In this document: piece by piece, positions 1 through 7,998 of the stretch
Layout of the letters: each line of letters opens with the position of its first letter
Numbering within the stretch: position 1 is the first letter of the stretch
DNA from: Actinomycetota bacterium
GTDB taxonomy: Bacteria; Actinomycetota; Actinomycetes; S36-B12; UBA10799
Length of the DNA: 22,483 nt
Reading direction: 5' to 3'
NCBI GenBank assembly: GCA_030837445.1
Contig: JAUPKM010000529.1
Coordinates: 1 to 22,483 of the forward strand
Translations under genes and position numbers: made by a program
Notes under the pieces: generated by a model
What the model was told of the DNA's origin: nothing
Database searches by the model: none
The model's input: the letters and a program-made list of their open reading frames with translations, nothing else

Positions 1-1178
1 ACGCAGGTTTCCAGCCACGCCTCGCCCATCGCCCGGTTGACCTTTCCGGCCGCGAAGCCGGAGCCGACCCGTTTGGCGTCCTCCGCCGGAACCCCTGTCT
101 CGTCGCCTTGTTGCTGCTCATCGGCCTGTCGTTGGGCGTCGGCCCGCGGCTGGGCGGCCGCCTTGTGGCGCCGGAATCTGCGGCTCACGGCGTTGCCCGC
201 GGTTCCGCCACCCGCGGATACCTTCTGCACGAGCACCGGCCACATGCCGATGCCCAGCGGCGAGAGGATCCGGCCGGCGCTGGCCAGATGCAGGACTCGC
301 CTTGCTCTGAGCACGGTGCCCACCTGCTCGATGACCTCCCGGGAGCGCGCCTCCGGCATGTCGTACACCTCGGCGATTCCGGCGAATAGTTCGGCCCACA
401 CCTCGTCGATCCCACGGAGCAGGATCTTGCCCTTGAGTTTGGCCGCGGCCGCGTCCGTCAGGCTCGTCGCCCGGGCCCGCTTGAATCGTCGGTCCACCTG
501 CTGGGCAGCGGCCAGCGCGTTGCGAACACCCTCCGGAACAACTTCGGAGGTGGCCGCCAGTAACTCGTCCAAGCCGTGCGAAGGCACCGCCGCGAAGTCG
601 TCCGCCCGGGCATTGACGAAGTGGACGTCAGCGCGGATGGGAAGGCGCAGCTCTCGGATTGCCGCCGCCAGCACCTCCGCGTCGGGATGGATGTCGCCGG
701 TTGCCGTCAGCGGGGTTTGGGTCATCACCAGGAGGACGGGAATCCCGATGCTGGCGACCCGGCGGATGAACGATTCCTCGGCGGGCTGGATCCTCCTGTC
801 CCCGGCCCTGATGCAGTACCAGATGACGTGGATCTGATCATCGATCGAGCCGAGCCGGTTCTGATCGATGAAATTGAGGAAGTCGCGCAGGATGTCCGCC
901 ATATCGCTGCCGAGCTCGAGGCCTTTGGTGTCGAAGATCCCAAGGCTGCCGAGGTCGGAACGATAGAGCGTGCTCTCCTGGGTGACAGGGTCACCGATCC
1001 CCGTGCGCGCCACGTTTGCACCGAAGACTGCGTTCAGCAGGGTGCTCTTGCCAACCCCCGTTATCCCGAACAGTCCCAGGTTGAAGCGACCGATGTCCGC
1101 CCTGGCCGCCAGGTAGCCGGCATCGATCGCCCGTTGCGACAGGATCCTGGTGGAATCGGCGGCCTCGCTGTTTGCCAT
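1..1178 (-). CDS. Dynamin-like/YeeP-type GTPase, first of two visible paralogues (3' end cut by window edge)
   Basis: Reading the minus strand from ATG at 1178 gives an open frame to the window edge (about 392 codons, no stop). A P-loop (GITGVGKS, residues 38-45) and a DTKG switch II motif (83-86) identify a TRAFAC-class GTPase. The N-terminal 190 residues align closely with the next upstream gene (1178-2338), for example VTQES after the P-loop and CIRAGD before the G4 region. The expected G4 motif NKxD is replaced by TQTP, as the paralogue also lacks it. The C-terminal part is less hydrophobic than the partner's DUF697-like region and carries a charged, Gln/Ala-rich stretch before a shared VNRAMGEAW-like segment. 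The start codon overlaps the upstream stop by one base (TGATG), so translation is probably coupled. Function is unknown; membrane association is inferred from the family. The GTPase fold is well supported, the role is not. Confidence 0.85.
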   Translation of the reverse strand, partial: MANSEAADSTRILSQRAIDAGYLAARADIGRFNLGLFGITGVGKSTLLNAVFGANVARTGIGDPVTQESTLYRSDLGSLGIFDTKGLELGSDMADILRDFLNFIDQNRLGSIDDQIHVIWYCIRAGDRRIQPAEESFIRRVASIGIPVLLVMTQTPLTATGDIHPDAEVLAAAIRELRLPIRADVHFVNARADDFAAVPSHGLDELLAATSEVVPEGVRNALAAAQQVDRRFKRARATSLTDAAAAKLKGKILLRGIDEVWAELFAGIAEVYDMPEARSREVIEQVGTVLRARRVLHLASAGRILSPLGIGMWPVLVQKVSAGGGTAGNAVSRRFRRHKAAAQPRADAQRQADEQQQGDETGVPAEDAKRVGSGFAAGKVNRAMGEAWLETC

Positions 1179-2338
1179 CAACCCGAGCGGTCGCGTTTGA
1201 CGGACGTCAAGGAGGTGCTGAAGAGCCGCTTGAACTCCTCCAGGAAGACGCTCTGGATCTTGCCGTTGTCGAGCCGTTCCATCGGGCCGAACTTCCCGTC
1301 CAGCATCAGCTCGCAGACCCGGATCCACGCCTGGCCCATCGCGATCGTGAACGAGGATGCAACAGCTGCCGCGACCGCGCCACCCACCACGCTGCCCGCC
1401 CCGGGAAGCAGTTTGAGGGTGCCGGTCACGAGCGCCCGACCACTGTTGGTGGCGACCGCTGTGGCGGCCAGGCTCAGCGCCAATGCGGCATCCATCGGCA
1501 ACCGATAGATCTGCGAGATGGACGCCATCATCCCGGTCTGGATCGGCACCAGCAGGGCGGCGTCGGCGAACGGGATGGGTGTGGCACCTACCCCTGCGGC
1601 AAGCGTCGATGCGATCGCGATGCGGGCCTTCGCCGCCTTGTGCTTCAGCCCTCGGTCGACTATCTGTGCCGCGGCGAAGGCTGACTTCGCGGCTTCCGGC
1701 GCCGCCTCGTAGGTCACGTCCAGCAGCGGCACCAACCCGTGCGCCTCATAGCCGAGCTGAGGGTCGGGTAGCGCGGCGGTGAGGAATGGTCGTGACAAGT
1801 AGATCGGCAGACCCAGGTCGTTCAGGTGCTGGGCGAATTCGAGGTGTTCGCTGCGGTAGACGTCACCCCGCTTGTGGACTTGAGTGACGACCAGGAACAC
1901 CGGCAGCCCCAACTCGTGCAACCCACGGATGAAGTCCTTCTCAGCCGGTTCGATCCGGTGATCGCCCGCCCGGATGCAGTAGTAGGCCACGTGGATGTGC
2001 CCGGCTGGGTCTGTTCCGCGGGTTCCCTCCACAAGGCTGCGGACCTCACCGAGGACCTGCTCCGACGAGATGCCCACCTCCAGGCCGCGGGTGTCGTAGA
2101 GGCCGAGTGCCCCCGACCGGGTGACGTAGAGGTGGCTTTCCTGGGTGACAGGCTTGCCAGACCCGGCCGGCGCGACGTCCTCGCCGAAGATCGCGTTGAT
2201 AAGGGTGCTCTTACCGACGCCGGTCTTACCGAAGATGGCGAGGTTGAACCGGCCGAGCTTCTTGGCCTCCTCGCTCCATTGCTGGCGTGCCTTGGCGTCG
2301 TCGAACGGATCGCCGTGCTCGTCCGCTGCTGTGGCCAT
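1178..2338 (-). CDS. GTPase with C-terminal DUF697-like membrane domain
   Basis: This 386-residue protein has a P-loop (GKTGVGKS, residues 37-44), a probable G2 Thr in VTQES (about 65) and switch II DTRG (82-85). The G4 position reads VVTQVHKRGD instead of NKxD, so guanine recognition may be altered or use Gln. From about residue 235 on there are hydrophobic Ala/Gly-rich helices with the sequence GATPIPFADAALLVPIQTGM, which resembles the DUF697 domain that follows GTPase domains in bacterial membrane-associated families. A GGAGG ribosome binding site lies four bases before the ATG. It is the first gene of a two-gene unit with the paralogue at 1-1178. Such GTPases are usually poorly characterised; a role in membrane remodelling or stress is only a guess. 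Confidence 0.88.
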   Translation of the reverse strand: MATAADEHGDPFDDAKARQQWSEEAKKLGRFNLAIFGKTGVGKSTLINAIFGEDVAPAGSGKPVTQESHLYVTRSGALGLYDTRGLEVGISSEQVLGEVRSLVEGTRGTDPAGHIHVAYYCIRAGDHRIEPAEKDFIRGLHELGLPVFLVVTQVHKRGDVYRSEHLEFAQHLNDLGLPIYLSRPFLTAALPDPQLGYEAHGLVPLLDVTYEAAPEAAKSAFAAAQIVDRGLKHKAAKARIAIASTLAAGVGATPIPFADAALLVPIQTGMMASISQIYRLPMDAALALSLAATAVATNSGRALVTGTLKLLPGAGSVVGGAVAAAVASSFTIAMGQAWIRVCELMLDGKFGPMERLDNGKIQSVFLEEFKRLFSTSLTSVKRDRSG

Positions 2339-2461
2339 TTGTCCTCCATCGGACCTCGTAGGTCAGCGCGGGGACATGAAACCCCACTCGGTGATCTTCC
2401 TATGTCGGGTCTGATCGTCTCGCGTCGGGAGGTTTGTCCGCCAGGTCACCCTCCCTTCAAG

Positions 2462-2491
2462 TTGAGGGGTGAGCCCGCGGAGCAGTAGGTT
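2462..2491 (+). promoter_or_regulatory. Candidate sigma70-type promoter for the sugar porter gene
   Basis: A TTGAGG -35 box (2462-2467) and a TAGGTT -10 box (2486-2491, fits TANNNT) are separated by 18 bases. They lie about 65 bases before the MFS start in the 218-base divergent intergenic region (2339-2556). No other clear element was seen there apart from a short inverted repeat GACCT-CGT-AGGTC next to the GTPase start. Confidence 0.4.
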
Positions 2492-2556
2492 TCGGACAGG
2501 CCTTACGTGGGGCCCGCCGTGCGTGCCAGCAGTGTACGAGAAGGGTGGGAGTGGTC

Positions 2557-4044
2557 ATGGCAACCATGAGTTCGACAGCCAAAATGGAGCAGGCCAAACG
2601 AATGGCCAAAATGGTCGCGATCGGTGGCGCCCTGCTGGGCATCCTCTACGGTTACGACCAGTCAAACGCCGGAGCGGCCCAGAACTTCTTTGTGGAAAGC
2701 CTCGTCGGGCCTGGGCAACCGTGGCTGATCACAGAGGCGCAGTCCTCGACGATCCTCGCGGCCGTTCCATACGGCATCCTGCTCGGCTGCCTGATTGGCA
2801 GTTTTCCGACGGACCGTTGGGGTCGAAAGACCACCACTCTTTGGGTGGCGATCGGCTACGTCGTGTTCTGTCTCGCCCAGGCGATGTCGGTGAACTTCGC
2901 CACCATGCTGGTGGCGCGGGTGCTGCTCGGGTTCACGATCGGGATTTCGCTGATCTGCGTGCCGGTCTTCATAGCGGAATCCGCCGCGACTGCCAAGCGC
3001 GGACGAGTGCTGGTCGCGTATCAACTGGCCGGCGTCTTCGGCATCATCGTGGCCTACCTGGTGGCGATGGCAGTCAACGATATGTCCTACGAGTGGAACT
3101 GGCGGGTGATGTTCGCGGTCGCGGCGATCCCCGCCATCATCCTGCTGCCGTTGATCATCAAGCTTCCCGAAACGTCGCGCTGGCTGATGATGAAGGGCCG
3201 CCGGACAGAGGCCGAGGAAGTGTTGCGAGCGGTGGATCCGGATGTCGATCCGACCGCCACCCTTGATGAGATCCAGGCCGCGATCGAGGACGAATCCGCG
3301 GGCAGCCTCGGTCAGATGTTCCGCAAGCCATTCCTGCGGGCCACCATCTTCATGATGATCATGGGTCTGCTGATTCAGGTGACCGGCATCAACGCCTTCG
3401 TCGCCTACGGCTCGGTCATCTTGAAGGATATGGGCTTTGACAACTTCTCTTCATTCGCCATCAACGCAGCGATCAACACGGTGTCCTTCGTCGCGGTCAT
3501 CTTTGCAATGACCTACGTGGACAGGTGGGGACGCAAGCCGTTGATCATGGGTGGTTTCGCGGTGATGGCAGTTGGCCTGATCATGATGGCGATCGCGTTC
3601 GGATCCGCGATCACCACCGGCACCGGCAGTGCGACCGAATTCGACTTCACCACCTGGCAGCGAGTGTTGGCCCTGGCCGGACAGACCATCGGGATGGCCG
3701 CGTTCAACTTCGGAGTTGGCGGGACAGTGTGGGCTTGGGCGTCGGAATCCCTGCCGTCCCATCTGCGCTCCTACGGCGCCGCAGTCCTGCTCGCCTTTGA
3801 CCTGCTGGGCAACATCTTCGTGATCCAGTGGTTCACCACACTGGGCAATGCGATCGGTCCGGCAAAGGTCTGGGGGATGTTCGCGGCCCTGGCGATTCTC
3901 GGCATCTTCTTCGTCTGGAAGTTCGCGCCGGAGACCAAGGGTCGCGATGTGGACGATGTCCGGAAGTTCTGGGAGAACGGCGGCAAATGGCCGGAGGGTG
4001 AAGCGGCCATGTCGTCCGCGGGTGGCGCGGCCAGCAAGTCCTAG
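2557..4044 (+). CDS. Sugar porter family MFS transporter
   Basis: This 495-residue, 12-helix protein belongs to the major facilitator superfamily, sugar porter family (Sugar_tr). It shows GYDQSNAG in helix 1, DRWGRK at 86-91 after helix 2, an AESAATAKRGR segment near 140-150 (the family's E-x6-RG), LPETSRWL at 203-210, a second DRWGRK in the 8-9 loop, and PETKGR close to the C terminus. These paired motifs are diagnostic of proton-coupled or facilitative sugar/polyol uptake at the inner membrane; the substrate cannot be read from the sequence. ATG at 2557 is preferred over the in-frame GTG at 2545, because a GGGTGGGAG purine stretch is well spaced for the ATG and too close for the GTG. The gene is followed convergently by the FDOR gene after 51 bases. 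Confidence 0.93.
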   Translation: MATMSSTAKMEQAKRMAKMVAIGGALLGILYGYDQSNAGAAQNFFVESLVGPGQPWLITEAQSSTILAAVPYGILLGCLIGSFPTDRWGRKTTTLWVAIGYVVFCLAQAMSVNFATMLVARVLLGFTIGISLICVPVFIAESAATAKRGRVLVAYQLAGVFGIIVAYLVAMAVNDMSYEWNWRVMFAVAAIPAIILLPLIIKLPETSRWLMMKGRRTEAEEVLRAVDPDVDPTATLDEIQAAIEDESAGSLGQMFRKPFLRATIFMMIMGLLIQVTGINAFVAYGSVILKDMGFDNFSSFAINAAINTVSFVAVIFAMTYVDRWGRKPLIMGGFAVMAVGLIMMAIAFGSAITTGTGSATEFDFTTWQRVLALAGQTIGMAAFNFGVGGTVWAWASESLPSHLRSYGAAVLLAFDLLGNIFVIQWFTTLGNAIGPAKVWGMFAALAILGIFFVWKFAPETKGRDVDDVRKFWENGGKWPEGEAAMSSAGGAASKS

Positions 4045-4095
4045 GGCGGCGCCTTCAGTGCCCGACGTTGTTCACGGTTGACCGCGGACGTCTCC

Positions 4096-4494
4096 TCAGG
4101 CGCGGAGAACGACTTTCTCGGGAGTGATACGGACGACGACTCGAACGTTGTCGGTGCCGTCGTCCATCGGGTACCGGTCGACGCCCAGGTATGCCTGGGC
4201 GAGTCGATCGATGAGCTCGCGACCACCCTCCTCCGTCAGCGTCGCTGTCCCGCGGATCTCCACGTAGGAGTAGGGATTGGCCCGTGGGTAGACCAACACT
4301 GTGGCTCGCGGGTCCGCTTCGAGGTTGAGGGTTTTACGTCGACCCCTGGTGGTGGACACCAGCACCTCGTCCCCTTCACGTTCGATCCAGACGACGGAAA
4401 GCTGCGGCTGGCCGCTGGGAAGGATCGTGGCGAGGTTGGCGAACTCGGTGGCATCGAGCATTTCCCGAGCTGCCTCGGGCAGGGTCGCGGTCAT
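4096..4494 (-). CDS. PPOX-class F420/flavin-dependent oxidoreductase (FDOR-B-like)
   Basis: This is a 132-residue single-domain split-barrel protein. The pattern of LATILPSGQPQLSVVWIE, then STTRGRRKTLNLEADPRATVLV, then NPYSYVEIRGTATLTEE is typical of the small pyridoxamine-phosphate-oxidase-like, F420- or flavin-binding enzymes common in actinobacteria (TIGR03618-like). The basic GRRK-N segment is where family members bind cofactor phosphates. Members reduce quinones, biliverdin or other small molecules, but the substrate here is unknown. It is a single gene between a convergent MFS gene and, about 100 bases upstream, the end of the DMT transporter gene. Length matches the family, so the start at the ATG is reasonable. 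F420 rather than FMN use is inferred from family and lineage. Confidence 0.85.
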   Translation of the reverse strand: MTATLPEAAREMLDATEFANLATILPSGQPQLSVVWIEREGDEVLVSTTRGRRKTLNLEADPRATVLVYPRANPYSYVEIRGTATLTEEGGRELIDRLAQAYLGVDRYPMDDGTDNVRVVVRITPEKVVLRA

Positions 4495-4597
4495 CCCCGC
4501 AGATTAGATCAGTGGTGGCGTTGATGCCATTGCTGTCGTATACGCGGCGGTCGGCCGCCCCGGACTGGTGGGCTGGACTGGTGCCCTGGGATGGCCC

Positions 4598-5425
4598 TCA
4601 CCCCAGCGACGTCGAGCGCGAAAGACTGACCACTCCCAGCGTCATCACCACCACAGTGACCGCCAGTACCGCGCTGGCCAGGGGGGAACTTGTGATTGAA
4701 ACGTGGAAGAGCCACACGGAAGCGAGACTTGCGTAGACGGGGTTGACCAGGATCATCACCGACGTGGAGACCGTCACGGCGCCGGTCTTGAAGGCCTCTG
4801 CTGAGACGATCGGAAATGAAACTGCGCTGATGAGAGTCAGCCCGATGAAGAACCACCGTTCCCAGCCAACGGAATCCAACACCCCTTTGATCACCACCGC
4901 ATAGGTGGCCGCCAGAATGCCTGCCGCCAGGCTGAGTACCGCTGCCCTGGGAGTGGCTTTCAGCCGCGAGCCACCCAGCATCAGAACGGCCACCAAGACG
5001 ATCGTGAATCCGAGAAACAGCAGCCATTGGCCCAGCGGTGCGCGAGGGTCCCCGGCGGTCGGTCGCCCGACGATGAGAAACACAGCCAGGGCCGCCGATA
5101 CGGCGACGATTGCCGCCCAGTCCCTACCCGAGACGGCAGCCTTGGAGATGATCATGGCCGCGATCGGCACGAAGATCAGCTCTGTCACGATCAGCGGCTG
5201 GACGACTGCCAAGGATCCGAGGCTGATGGCCACGATGTGCACCCCGGCGGCCACATAGAACAGGATCAGCCCAGCCAGCCAAGTCCGATTCTTGAGCAGT
5301 TCTCGGAACCGCGGCTTGCCGCTGCTCAGTGCCCCTATTGCCTCCTGGGAGCCTTGGTGCTGCAGCACCAGAGCAGGAGCGTAGAGGGCGGACGAAAGCA
5401 GCATGACCACGATCGCGGGGATCAT
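4598..5425 (-). CDS. DMT-superfamily (NIPA/EamA-like) membrane transporter
   Basis: The 275-residue product has about nine to ten hydrophobic helices. It begins with a membrane helix, MIPAIVVMLLSSALYAPALV, followed by LQHQGSQEA, resembling the NIPA-like/DMT permeases of actinobacteria. The two halves look like the paired EamA-like repeats (for example VQPLIVTELIFVPIAAM in the first half and VTVSTSVMILVNPVYASLAS in the second). Substrate is unknown; family members export metabolites or move Mg2+. The frame stays open upstream to 5599, but that would add a Pro/Arg-rich, non-membrane leader overlapping the divergent hydrolase gene, so ATG at 5425 is chosen. The ribosome binding site is weak. It is divergent from the choloylglycine-hydrolase-like gene with a 116-base gap. 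Confidence 0.85.
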   Translation of the reverse strand: MIPAIVVMLLSSALYAPALVLQHQGSQEAIGALSSGKPRFRELLKNRTWLAGLILFYVAAGVHIVAISLGSLAVVQPLIVTELIFVPIAAMIISKAAVSGRDWAAIVAVSAALAVFLIVGRPTAGDPRAPLGQWLLFLGFTIVLVAVLMLGGSRLKATPRAAVLSLAAGILAATYAVVIKGVLDSVGWERWFFIGLTLISAVSFPIVSAEAFKTGAVTVSTSVMILVNPVYASLASVWLFHVSITSSPLASAVLAVTVVVMTLGVVSLSRSTSLG

Positions 5426-5499
5426 GTACTGAGTCTCGCAGGTCCGAGGCGGACTGACGGGATCATGCCGAATCCGCCGACGGTTCTGCCCTGCGGCGC

Positions 5500-5508
5500 T
5501 GCTAGGGT
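5500..5508 (+). promoter_or_regulatory. Possible extended -10 element for the Ntn-hydrolase gene
   Basis: TGCTAGGGT combines a TGn extension with TAGGGT (TANNNT), 33 bases before the ATG at 5542. No convincing -35 box is seen. This rests on a short motif in GC-rich DNA and is weak. Confidence 0.25.
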
Positions 5509-5541
5509 CGCGCCGCGGGGAATTGAGAGGGGATGGACTGT

Positions 5542-6561
5542 ATGTGCACTGACCTGAGACTGGTGCGGTTGAAAGACATGCACATCTCGGCACGGACATT
5601 GGACTTCGGGTACGAGACGCAGTCGCGGGTGCAGGTTGTACCTAGGGGTCAGAAGTGGCAGGCGACGCCCACCCAGACCGCTGCCGGCACCCTCGAGTGG
5701 ACCAACGACTTGGGCTTCCTCGGGATGGACGCCTTCGGCTTCGACTTCGCGTTCTGCGACGGCCTGAACGAGGCAGGTCTTTCGGTCGGGACGCTGTGGT
5801 TGCCCGAGACAGATCTGGTGACTGACCCGCCCGCCTCGTCGGACACCCCCGCAGTGGACTTCGTCAACCTCGCCGGTTGGATCCTGGGCACCTGCCGGAC
5901 TGTGGCCGACGTGAAGGCCGCGCTGGCTGGCGTCGCCATCTGGAATGCGCCCATCAAGCGACTCTGGCCGTCGGACAGGCCGGTACCGGACGTGGTCAAG
6001 CCGCTGTTGGACTTCGCTTTCACCGAGCACCTGAGCATCCATGACGCCTCCGGCGGAGATCTCGTGGTCGAATTCGTCGACGGTGGCATCCACCTCCACG
6101 ACAACGCGATCGGCGTGCTCACAAACTCCCCAACCTACGACTGGCACGTCACGAACCTCCGCAACTACGTCGGCTTGACCAACGTCGAGGACGAGCCGAA
6201 GAACCTGATGGGGATGACCGTGAAGCCGACTGGCAACGGCACTGGACTGCTCGGCATGCCCGGCGACGTCACACCGCCATCCCGGTTCATCCGAGCGACA
6301 GTGCTGACCGAGGTCACAACCGAGGCGAAGGATGCGCGCGCCGCGATCAACCAGGCGTTCCACTCACTCGATCTGGTCAGTGTTCCCAGACACCTGGCGG
6401 CCTCCGGGGACTACACGCAGTGGTACGTCGCGCGGGACCACGACAACGCCGTCTACTACGTGCGCTCCTACGACGGCTGGACGACTGACACCCATGATCT
6501 GAAAGCCTTGGGCGTGGCCGCGCAGGGCACGCGGAGCGTGCTGCCGATACCCGCCGGGTAG
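5542..6561 (+). CDS. Choloylglycine hydrolase / penicillin V acylase family Ntn-hydrolase
   Basis: The 339-residue protein starts MCTDLRL, so removal of Met exposes Cys2, the N-terminal nucleophile of the linear amide C-N hydrolase family. Arg18 and Asp21 (SARTLDFG) sit exactly where bile salt hydrolases and penicillin V acylases have them. Further family landmarks are DGLNEAGLSVG (about 73-83), TNSPTYDWHVTNLRNY (194-209) with the oxyanion-hole Asn, and SRFIRA (247-252) with the conserved Arg. ATG at 5542 is chosen over the ATG at 5533, because it places Cys at position 2 and gives a GAGAGGGG site proper spacing. No signal peptide is seen, so it is cytosolic. The substrate could be a bile salt, penicillin V, N-acyl homoserine lactone or another N-acyl amide; an environmental host would favour the last ones. 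No neighbour fixes this. Confidence 0.92.
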   Translation: MCTDLRLVRLKDMHISARTLDFGYETQSRVQVVPRGQKWQATPTQTAAGTLEWTNDLGFLGMDAFGFDFAFCDGLNEAGLSVGTLWLPETDLVTDPPASSDTPAVDFVNLAGWILGTCRTVADVKAALAGVAIWNAPIKRLWPSDRPVPDVVKPLLDFAFTEHLSIHDASGGDLVVEFVDGGIHLHDNAIGVLTNSPTYDWHVTNLRNYVGLTNVEDEPKNLMGMTVKPTGNGTGLLGMPGDVTPPSRFIRATVLTEVTTEAKDARAAINQAFHSLDLVSVPRHLAASGDYTQWYVARDHDNAVYYVRSYDGWTTDTHDLKALGVAAQGTRSVLPIPAG

Positions 6562-6662
6562 GCCCCGGTGGTGGTCGCGGTGTGAGGGTGAACCCGCGTG
6601 TTCCCGCACCCTTGTGGATCCCTCTCCCGGGCGGCCCGCCGCTAGCATGAGGAGCCCCGCCG

Positions 6663-7520
6663 GTGAGCACGGGAAGAAGGGTCACGTTGGAGAGCGCGAC
6701 GGGTACGGCCGATCAGGGCGAAAGCCGGAACCGGAGATTGCTGGATCGCGCTCAGCAGGGATGGGTTGGCAGCTTCACCCAGCGCTTCATCGAACTCCGG
6801 TTGCTCGACCTTATCTACCAGGTTTCTGCGGTGGCATTCGTCGCCTACATACCTCTGATCCTTGCCCTCTCCGTCCTGTTCACCGGCGGTCAATCCGCGA
6901 TCGCGGAACAGCTGGTCACACGGTTCGGTCTCACGGGCGCGGCGGCACAGACGGTCCGCCAACTGCTCGACAAGCAGACTCAGGGCGTCTACTGGCTCGG
7001 CCTGATAATCGTGCTTTGGTCCGCCTTCAGCTTGGGCCGCAAGATCTCGCGTGCCTATACGGACATTTGGGGGGTGCCTCGGCTTAGGTTCGCACAACAG
7101 TGGCGGGCCGCGGTGTGGCTGCTCATTCAGATCGCAATGATGGTCAGTGTGGCGGCGCTGAGAGGCACGTGGAGGTCGGGCGACGCCGCCGAGCTCGTCC
7201 TGTTCATACTAGCGACGGTCACCGTTTGGTGGCTGGCCGAGTTCGCCGCGCAGTTCGTCCTAACGGGCGGGCAGGTGCCCCGCAACCGGCTGGCGATTGC
7301 AGCCGCGATCGTCACGGTGGGGCGCTTCGGTATCGGGCTCTGGTCGGTCTACTTCCTCGCTGAGTCCCTCGCGAACCAGGCCAGCAGTTATGGACCCATC
7401 GGTGTGGTGTTTGCCTTTTTCACCTTCCTGGTTGCGACCACAAGTGTGCTGCTGGTGGGAACGTTGCTGGCCTCATGTCTGGCTGGCCATGACACCACCC
7501 CACCCGGTCCCGAAGAGTGA
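6663..7520 (+). CDS. YihY/virulence factor BrkB family membrane protein
   Basis: The 285-residue product has a roughly 40-residue polar N terminus, then about six membrane helices. The sequence LLDLIYQVSAVAFVAYIPLI near 47-66, the WSAFSLGRKISRAYTDIWGV segment near 119-138 and the RLAIAAAIVTVGRFGIGLW region fit the YihY/BrkB/YhjD inner-membrane family. The once-proposed RNase BN function is not accepted for this family; YhjD in Gram-negative bacteria affects envelope lipid export. The start is GTG at 6663 with a GAGGAG site (6649-6654) spaced eight bases. It stands alone, 101 bases after the hydrolase gene. The C terminus ends in a short Pro-rich tail. Confidence 0.82.
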   Translation: MSTGRRVTLESATGTADQGESRNRRLLDRAQQGWVGSFTQRFIELRLLDLIYQVSAVAFVAYIPLILALSVLFTGGQSAIAEQLVTRFGLTGAAAQTVRQLLDKQTQGVYWLGLIIVLWSAFSLGRKISRAYTDIWGVPRLRFAQQWRAAVWLLIQIAMMVSVAALRGTWRSGDAAELVLFILATVTVWWLAEFAAQFVLTGGQVPRNRLAIAAAIVTVGRFGIGLWSVYFLAESLANQASSYGPIGVVFAFFTFLVATTSVLLVGTLLASCLAGHDTTPPGPEE

Positions 7521-7735
7521 ACTACTTCCTCCGCGAGTGCTGTCCCTGAACCCAACGACCCATCCGCAGTCTCCTGGGGGTACCACCAGGTATCATCTCG
7601 GAACGGCAAGGGTGACGAATCTCGGCTCGGACCCACGCAGGGGACTTGTCGCCGGATTCGTCCCTGAAAGTGTGGGGTAAGCACCTAATTGCCCGCAAGA
7701 ATGCGATACAGCACGCTCAAGAAGTGCCAAGAGTT

Positions 7736-7748
7736 GTTGCGCCGCAAC
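7736..7748. repeat. Perfect inverted repeat just upstream of tRNA-Thr
   Basis: GTTGCG-C-CGCAAC is a 13-base perfect palindrome with a one-base centre, ending six bases before the tRNA gene. Two further base pairs (G7733-C7751, T7734-A7750) flank a mismatch. It could be an operator or part of a recombination site. The rest of the 234-base gap 7521-7754 shows only a CCTGG/CCAGG pair near 7572-7592. Confidence 0.4.
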
Positions 7749-7754
7749 GACTTT

Positions 7755-7830
7755 GCCGCCTTAGCTCAGATGGCAGAGCAACGCACTCGTAATGCGTAGG
7801 TCCGGGGTTCGATTCCCCGAGGCGGCTCCA
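7755..7830 (+). tRNA. tRNA-Thr (CGT anticodon)
   Basis: A full cloverleaf can be folded: acceptor GCCGCCT pairs with AGGCGGC, a D-arm with GCTC/GAGC, anticodon stem ACGCA/TGCGT around loop CTCGTAA, and T-arm CGGGG/CCCCG around TTCGATT. The anticodon CGT lies at 7788-7790 and reads ACG, giving threonine. The 3' CCA (7828-7830) is encoded. The 45 bases 7787-7831 recur in decayed form at 16776-16820 in the same orientation, which suggests that this gene served as an integration target. Confidence 0.97.
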
Positions 7831-7998
7831 CGAAAGGCCTGGTCAGGGGCACTTAGAACGGCGATACCCCTGCCTCTGGGCCTCCGCTCGCGGCTAGCCG
7901 TATCGCACGCCCTCACCGCGCTGAGCCCGGCGGATTGTCTGCGCCGACTCTGGTAGCGGCAACAAGCGCCGCGTTCGCATTCGAGGGCGGCTTCTCGC

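Noticed and set aside
37..1684. Long plus-strand open frames opposite the GTPase pair
   Set aside because: They lie antisense to clear GTPase sequence and have Arg/Pro/Ser-rich composition with no motif; they are GC-rich shadows.
6612..6648. Promoter TTGTGG ... TAGCAT before the YihY gene
   Set aside because: The spacer is 25 bases, too long for a sigma70-type promoter.
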